Source: UBA1413 sp964567485
GTDB taxonomy: Bacteria; Bacteroidota; Bacteroidia; Bacteroidales; Prolixibacteraceae
Direction of reading: 5' to 3'
DNA length: 64,000 nt
Assembly: GCA_964567485.1 (NCBI GenBank)
Contig: CAZMMX010000007.1
Coordinates: 1 to 64,000 of the forward strand
In this document: piece after piece, positions 59,427-64,000 of the stretch
How the letters are laid out: every line of letters begins with the position of its first letter
Position numbering within the stretch: position 1 is the stretch's first letter
Program-made: the position numbers and the translations under genes
The notes under the pieces: model-generated
The model's input: only the letters and a program-made list of their open reading frames with translations
The model's database searches: none
What the model was told of the DNA's origin: nothing

Positions 59427-59763
59427 AGCGCGGCCTGATTTCCATCATCGGTTCCTTTTTCGAAACCGCATCTTTGGGCTGCACATTAATCTTTACCACC
59501 TCCCCGTCAAAAGGCATCAGCACATTGTTGTGCATTTTCATGGCCTCCAGCAGAATCAGGGTCTCCCCCTGCTTCACCTTCTGTCCCGGCTTCACCATCA
59601 CCTCGATGACCGTGCCGGGAATAAACGAGTAAATCAGATTGGGGTTGACAGGTTTCCAGGTCTTGCGGTTTCTGAATTTCTGGGTCAGGGTCGTTTGGTA
59701 CTTCGCCCCCTGCACAATCAGATATTCCAACTTGGGTTCTTCCGACATTCTTGGTTCCTCCAT
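59425..59763 (-). CDS. Biotin carboxyl carrier protein of an acyl-CoA carboxylase
   Basis: The 112-residue protein ends in a biotinyl domain with the EAMKM motif, whose lysine is biotinylated, followed by PFDGEVVKINVQPKDAV. It should shuttle carboxyl groups for the carboxyltransferase encoded directly upstream (62-base spacer). A second in-frame ATG at 59748 has GGAGG eight bases upstream and could be the true start. Family members work in propionyl-CoA carboxylase or in methylmalonyl-CoA decarboxylase. Confidence 0.9.
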   Translation of the reverse strand: MEEPRMSEEPKLEYLIVQGAKYQTTLTQKFRNRKTWKPVNPNLIYSFIPGTVIEVMVKPGQKVKQGETLILLEAMKMHNNVLMPFDGEVVKINVQPKDAVSKKEPMMEIRPR

Positions 59764-59825
59764 TGATTTTTTAAAGACTCTTTCCTTGTAATCGTGTTGA
59801 TCTGTCCCTGAACTCCCCGAAGGGG

Positions 59826-61370
59826 TCAGAACGGCGGAATCCCATGTTTTTTAGTGGGCATGGAGATAATTTTATTCTTCGACACTTTGAGGGCGTGGAG
59901 AATCCGGGAGCGGGTCTCTTCGGGTTCGATGACCTCGTCGATGTAGCCTTTGGCGGCAGCCACGTATGGGTTGGCGAATTTGTCCTTGTACTCCTGGATT
60001 TTCTGCTGGCGCATGGCCTCGGGATCTTCGGCCTCCATTATTTCTTTGCGGAAAACGATGTTGGCTGCACCTTCGGGGCCCATGACGGCGATTTCGGCTG
60101 CCGGCCAGGCAAAGACAAAGTCGGCACGCAGATGGCGCGAGTTCATGGCGATATAGCCGCCACCGTATGCCTTACGCAGGATAACGGTGATTTTCGGCAC
60201 GGTAGCTTCACTGTAGGCATAGAGGATCTTGGCGCCATGGCGGATTACGCCGGCATGTTCCTGGTCCACGCCGGGAAGGTAGCCCGGAAGATCTTCAAGG
60301 GTTACGATGGGGATGTTGAAGGCGTCGCAATACCTGATGAAACGGGCCGCCTTGTCGGAACTGTCGCAATCAAGGACCCCGGCAAGCACCATGGGCTGGT
60401 TGGCCACGAAACCAACGGTCTCCCCGTCCATCCTTCCGAAACCGATAATGATGTTGGGGGCAAAGAGCTCCATGATTTCCAGGAAGTCGGACCCATCGGT
60501 GATCGCTTTGATGATGTCGCGCATGTCGTAGGGAATCTTGGCATCGGTGGGAACAATTCTTTCCACCTTTTTGCTCTTTTTGGGAGGTTTCGCCGGAAAA
60601 GGCTGCGATTTTTCCTTGTTATTCCAGGGGATATAGGTAATCAGCTTTTTGATCTGCTCAAAACACTCTTTTTCGGTTTTGGCGTAGAAATGGGCATTCC
60701 CGGTGATCTGGGCATGTACACGGGCACCTCCCAGTTCTTCCATGGTAATATCTTCACCCAGAACCGATTTGATGACGCCGGGACCGGTGATGAACATCTT
60801 GGAGATATTCTCGACCACGAAGACAAAGTCGGTGAGTGCCGGGGAGTAAACAGCCCCTCCGGCACAGGGCCCCAGGATCACGGAAATCTGGGGGATCACC
60901 CCCGAAGCCAGGGTGTTGCGGAAGAAGATCTCGCCGTACCCCGCCAGGGAATTGACTCCTTCCTGGATGCGCGCCCCCCCCGAGTCGTTGATCCCGATCA
61001 GGGGAACCCGCATCTTCAGGGCATGGTCCATGATCTTGGTAATCTTCTGGGCATGCATAAGCCCCAGGGATCCCCCGGCCACCGTGAAGTCCTGGGCAAA
61101 AATACAGACCGGCTTGTTATAGATAGTGCCGGTGCCGATGATCACCCCGTCGCCATGAAGAATCTTGTCCTCCATGCCGAAATCACGCGCGGCATGTTCC
61201 ACAAACATATCGTACTCATGAAAGGTGTCCTCATCCAGGATCGATATGATCCTCTCACGTGCCGTGAGCTTCCCCATCTGGGCCTGCTTCTCGATGGCTT
61301 CATCTCCACCGCCCTTCTGGATCTCCTCCTTTCGTTTCCTCAGGTCAAGAATGTTTCTTTTCAGTGACAT
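59826..61370 (-). CDS. Acyl-CoA carboxylase carboxyltransferase subunit
   Basis: 514 residues of the carboxyltransferase family, with the acyl-CoA and carboxybiotin binding crotonase-like halves: ARERIISILDEDTF, GINDSGGARIQEGVNSLAGYG, GPCAGGAVYSPALTDF, LPGYLPGVDQEHAGVIRHG and AYGGGYIAMNSRHL. Best fits are propionyl-CoA carboxylase beta or methylmalonyl-CoA decarboxylase alpha (MmdA). The neighbouring separate biotin carrier fits either; no biotin carboxylase or MmdB sodium-pump subunit is in the window, so the direction of reaction is open. Confidence 0.92.
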   Translation of the reverse strand: MSLKRNILDLRKRKEEIQKGGGDEAIEKQAQMGKLTARERIISILDEDTFHEYDMFVEHAARDFGMEDKILHGDGVIIGTGTIYNKPVCIFAQDFTVAGGSLGLMHAQKITKIMDHALKMRVPLIGINDSGGARIQEGVNSLAGYGEIFFRNTLASGVIPQISVILGPCAGGAVYSPALTDFVFVVENISKMFITGPGVIKSVLGEDITMEELGGARVHAQITGNAHFYAKTEKECFEQIKKLITYIPWNNKEKSQPFPAKPPKKSKKVERIVPTDAKIPYDMRDIIKAITDGSDFLEIMELFAPNIIIGFGRMDGETVGFVANQPMVLAGVLDCDSSDKAARFIRYCDAFNIPIVTLEDLPGYLPGVDQEHAGVIRHGAKILYAYSEATVPKITVILRKAYGGGYIAMNSRHLRADFVFAWPAAEIAVMGPEGAANIVFRKEIMEAEDPEAMRQQKIQEYKDKFANPYVAAAKGYIDEVIEPEETRSRILHALKVSKNKIISMPTKKHGIPPF

Positions 61371-61443
61371 ATCAATACTATTATGAGTTGGTTATTTTGG
61401 TTCCCTGCAATATCGTTCCTGATGCCAAGGGACAAAAGGAGAC

Positions 61444-61451
61444 CAAAAATA
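61444..61451 (-). promoter_or_regulatory. -7 promoter element for the carboxylase genes
   Basis: The minus strand reads TATTTTTG, an exact TAnnTTTG match, 73 bases upstream of the carboxyltransferase start and just after the end of the lptG-type gene. Confidence 0.55.
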
Positions 61452-61564
61452 CTAATTTTTTATATGAGAATGGGAGGCTTTCCTGATTTGCCCGTTCTTT
61501 TATGTTTTTGTAACATATTGTTTTTGAACAATATTACAATCCGTTTGAAACTTGGACTCCCTGG

Positions 61565-62644
61565 CTATTTGGCGGCCCAGATATACAGGAACCAGGCGAT
61601 GATGGCGTAGAAGATGTTGGGGATCCAGACGGCAATGATGGGAGGGGTATTTCCGTTGACCGCGAAGACCACCGATATCTGCATAAAGAGGATATAGGAA
61701 AAGCTGAGCAACAGTCCCAGTCCGAGGTGCAGCCCCAGACCGCCCTTGATCTTCCGCGAGGCCAGCGAGACCCCGATGATGGTCAGAATGAACGCCGAAA
61801 AGGGATTACTGATGCGTTTATGACGTTCCAGGGCAAATTCCGTGGAGTTGACACCCCTGAGTTTCATACTGCGAATTTCATTCACCAGCTGATGGGTGGT
61901 CAGCGCTTCCATGTCGTTACGTTCGGTCAGGTAATCTGAAGGCGTCATGTTCAGGGTGGTGTCGATCTGGTATCCGTGGGTGATGAACTCCTTGTCGTTA
62001 ACAAATCTCCTGCGCCAGAAGTTATTAATGGTCCACCGCGCCGAATCCTCGTTCCAGCTGATATTATCGGCGGTGATCTTCTCCACCAGCTTCTGCTCTT
62101 CGAACTTCTCGAGGGTAAAGCGGCTCCCTAAGTTGTTGGAACTGAACGTGTACATATACACATAAACCCCCGGTTCTATCTGGCGATGGATGTGTCGTTC
62201 CACCTGGAAATCTTTTTTGTTGATATAGTGGTTTCTGAATTCTATGCGTTCTTTGTTGGCCGAGGGAATGACAAAGTTCCCCAGGAACCAGGTAAAGAGG
62301 GCGATGAAAGCTGCCGAGACCAGATAAGGGCGCATAAGCCGCCGGTAGGAGACCCCACTGCTGAGGATGGCGATGATCTCGGTGTTGTAGGCCATCTTGG
62401 AGGTGAAATAGATGACCGCAATAAAGACGAAGAGCGGGCTAAAGAGGTTGGCAAAATAGGGAATGAAGTTCATGTAATACTGAAAGACGATGTCCTTGGT
62501 GGGGATGTCCTTGGAAATGAACTCATCGAGGTTTTCCGAGATGTCGAAGACCGTGGCGATACTGATGATCAGCGCTATGGAATAGAAGAAGGTCCCGAGG
62601 AATTTCCGGGTGATATAAAAGTCGATGGTTTTATAGTGCCTCAT
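61565..62644 (-). CDS. LptF/LptG-family lipopolysaccharide export permease
   Basis: 359 residues with the YjgP/YjgQ fold: an N-terminal helix (TIDFYITRKFLGTFFYSIALI), a second and third helix pair, a large periplasmic beta-jellyroll region (about 125-260) and three C-terminal helices. These permeases extract lipopolysaccharide from the inner membrane with the ATPase LptB. The NPFSAFILTIIGVSLASRKI segment favours LptG. It starts nine bases after tgt, so both genes form an operon. lptB is not in the window. Confidence 0.88.
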   Translation of the reverse strand: MRHYKTIDFYITRKFLGTFFYSIALIISIATVFDISENLDEFISKDIPTKDIVFQYYMNFIPYFANLFSPLFVFIAVIYFTSKMAYNTEIIAILSSGVSYRRLMRPYLVSAAFIALFTWFLGNFVIPSANKERIEFRNHYINKKDFQVERHIHRQIEPGVYVYMYTFSSNNLGSRFTLEKFEEQKLVEKITADNISWNEDSARWTINNFWRRRFVNDKEFITHGYQIDTTLNMTPSDYLTERNDMEALTTHQLVNEIRSMKLRGVNSTEFALERHKRISNPFSAFILTIIGVSLASRKIKGGLGLHLGLGLLLSFSYILFMQISVVFAVNGNTPPIIAVWIPNIFYAIIAWFLYIWAAK

Positions 62645-62653
62645 ACCTGAATG

Positions 62654-63783
62654 TCAGAGCCTGTGTTTAACCTTGTGGACCATTTCGTTTTTCCATGCCG
62701 GAAAAGTGCCGTTGAGGATTTGCCGGCGGGCTTCGGAAACCAGCCAGAGGTAAAAGGCCAGGTTATGCTGGCTGGCGATCTGGGCGCCGAGCATCTCCTT
62801 GGATATAATCAGGTGGCGCAGGTAAGCCCGGGTATACTGGTGGTCGACGAAAGAGGTGCCGTTGGGGTCGACGGGGGAATGGTCGTTCATCCACTTGTTG
62901 TTGCGGATGTTAATGATGCCTTCGCTGGTGAAGAGCATGCCATTGCGACCGTTGCGGGTAGGCATCACGCAGTCGAACATGTCAACCCCTCTGTCGATGG
63001 CTTCCAGGATGTTGACGGGAGTGCCTACGCCCATGAGATAGCGGGGCTTACCGGCAGGAAGGCCTTCATTGACCACCTCGATCATTTCATACATCACCTT
63101 CTCGGGTTCTCCCACCGCCAGGCCACCGATGGCATAACCGTCGGCATCGAGTGATTTCACATGTTCCACCGATTGGCGGCGGAGGTCAGGATAGGCAGCC
63201 CCCTGAACGATGGGAAAGAGCGACTGGGGATAGCCATACAGGGGTGAGGTCTCCCGGAACCTCTTGTCGCATCTGTCGAGCCACCGCCGTGTGAGGTCGA
63301 GGGATTTCCGCGCGTACGCATAGGTGGCATCGCCCGGGGCACACTCATCGAAAGCCATGATGATGTCGGCGCCGATGACGCGCTGGGTGTCCATGACGTT
63401 TTCGGGCGTGAACAGATGGTAGGAACCGTCGATGTGCGACTGGAAACGAACCCCCTCTTCCGAGAGTTTCCGCAGGTCGCCGAGAGAGAAAACCTGAAAT
63501 CCTCCACTGTCGGTAAGGATGGGACCTTCCCAGCCGTTGAACCGGTGGAGCCCCCCGGCATCGCGGAGTACCGAAAGACCGGGACGGAGGTAGAGATGAT
63601 AGGTATTTCCCAGAATGATCTGAGCCACGATATCCTCTTTCAGGTCGCGGATATGAATGCCTTTGACCGATCCTGCCGTGCCCACGGGCATGAAAATGGG
63701 GGTGAGCACCCTCCCGTGGGGGGTCTCCAACATGCCAGCCCTGGCCTGTGATCCCTGACAGGTCGTAATCAGTTCAAACGTCA
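62654..63783 (-). CDS. tgt: tRNA-guanine transglycosylase
   Basis: Tgt exchanges guanine-34 of certain tRNAs for preQ1 on the way to queuosine. LTDSGGFQVFSL, QGAAYPDLR, GGLAVGEP and VDMFDCVMPTRNGRNG (with the catalytic aspartate) are present. The C-terminal zinc site is altered: the block that holds CxCxxC in E. coli Tgt reads NGTSFVDHQYTRAYLRHL, with no cysteine, although the later SQHNLAFY histidine is kept. ATG 63783 (MTFELITTC) is chosen; an earlier GTG at 63805 overlaps the -7 box. 376 residues. lptG follows. Confidence 0.95.
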
Positions 63784-63803
63784 TTTTGGGATTTTTAATG
63801 GTC

Positions 63804-63811
63804 ACAAAGAT
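63804..63811 (-). promoter_or_regulatory. -7 promoter element for tgt
   Basis: The minus strand reads TATCTTTG, an exact TAnnTTTG match, 20 bases upstream of the tgt ATG. It lies 10 bases from a divergent -7 box. Confidence 0.68.
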
Positions 63812-63821
63812 AATTATTCTA

Positions 63822-63829
63822 CTAAATTT
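63822..63829 (+). promoter_or_regulatory. -7 promoter element for the last, partial gene
   Basis: TAAATTTG, an exact TAnnTTTG match, 17 bases before the ATG at 63847. Confidence 0.65.
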
Positions 63830-63846
63830 GCGACCAAAACTGGACT

Positions 63847-64000
63847 ATGCCTCAGGAGCTGATCTCATTTTTCGGGAATGCCCTGCCGGGGGATCTGATT
63901 TTCCCGGCAGTGGTGGCAGGGGTATGGTTGCTTGTACTGCTCCACACCATTTTCTTCAGGCTGAAACTGGCCGTGATGAAGCTCCCCCGCATGTCAGAAT
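63847..64000 (+). CDS. N-terminus of a membrane protein (cut by window end)
   Basis: The visible 51 residues start PQELISFFGNALPGD and contain one hydrophobic segment (LIFPAVVAGVWLLVLLHTIFF) followed by a basic stretch. This could be the N-terminal anchor of a glycosyltransferase or another membrane protein; too little is present to assign a family. A good -7 box upstream supports the start. Confidence 0.6.
   Translation, partial: MPQELISFFGNALPGDLIFPAVVAGVWLLVLLHTIFFRLKLAVMKLPRMSE

Overview
The window comes from a member of the phylum Bacteroidetes (Bacteroidota), probably a Bacteroidales-type lineage. Three things point there. First, the protein families: type III glutamine synthetase, a DUF2851 protein, a PorE-like lipoprotein of the type IX secretion system, and Bacteroidetes-style polysaccharide genes. 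Second, many genes lack Shine-Dalgarno sites but have a TAnnTTTG -7 element just upstream. Third, the intergenic spaces hold degenerate 7-bp and 8-bp tandem repeats. The sequence is a draft scaffold: 100 N sit inside the 3' end of pnp.

Layout. Positions 1-6400 hold the end of tRNA-Trp, an MsbA-like ABC exporter behind purB, the menaquinone gene mqnA, an NfeD-type membrane protease and a cyclophilin. Positions 6500-17100 form a nitrogen-assimilation block: asnB-gltB-gltD on the minus strand, divergent from the type III glutamine synthetase glnN. Positions 17200-33750 are mostly housekeeping: PorE-like lipoprotein, DUF2851, a serine hydrolase, rpsO-pnp, a sugar-phosphate transferase with a dehydrogenase-like partner, pcm, a metallo-hydrolase, gcvP and ispE. 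Positions 33975-58744 are a large surface-polysaccharide locus: polymerase/ligase, flippase, CapA-like protein, four glycosyltransferases, a TupA-like ATP-grasp enzyme, a Dlt-like acylation cassette, a radical SAM enzyme, a WecA/MraY-like initiating enzyme, gmd-fcl for GDP-fucose, a nucleotidyltransferase-GHMP kinase fusion and a membrane dehydratase of the CapD/PglF type. Positions 58900-64000 return to cell maintenance: a small repeat-bearing secreted protein, two acyl-CoA carboxylase subunits, tgt-lptG and the start of a membrane protein.

The most notable system is at 44183-50680. Two AMP-forming ligases (the second fused to a carrier-protein domain), a membrane-anchored DltD-like SGNH protein, an MBOAT acyltransferase of the DltB/AlgI type and a 46-residue membrane microprotein follow one another; the last four are joined by three ATGA stop/start overlaps. 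The microprotein ends in FVYINF, which matches the C-terminal FxYxxF pattern of DltX. A radical SAM/SPASM enzyme follows after 5 bases. This has the full part list of a D-alanylation (Dlt) pathway, rebuilt inside a Gram-negative glycan cluster with an extra ligase and a radical SAM enzyme. The transferred group is unknown.

Other unusual items: an 8-bp repeat array expanded in frame inside gmd; a 119-bp element with two covarying bulged hairpins that lies on both sides of gmd-fcl; heptanucleotide arrays placed at gene 3' ends; and a tgt whose zinc-site cysteines are replaced. The genes from 36958 to about 44180 are clearly more AT-rich than the rest, which suggests they were acquired separately.
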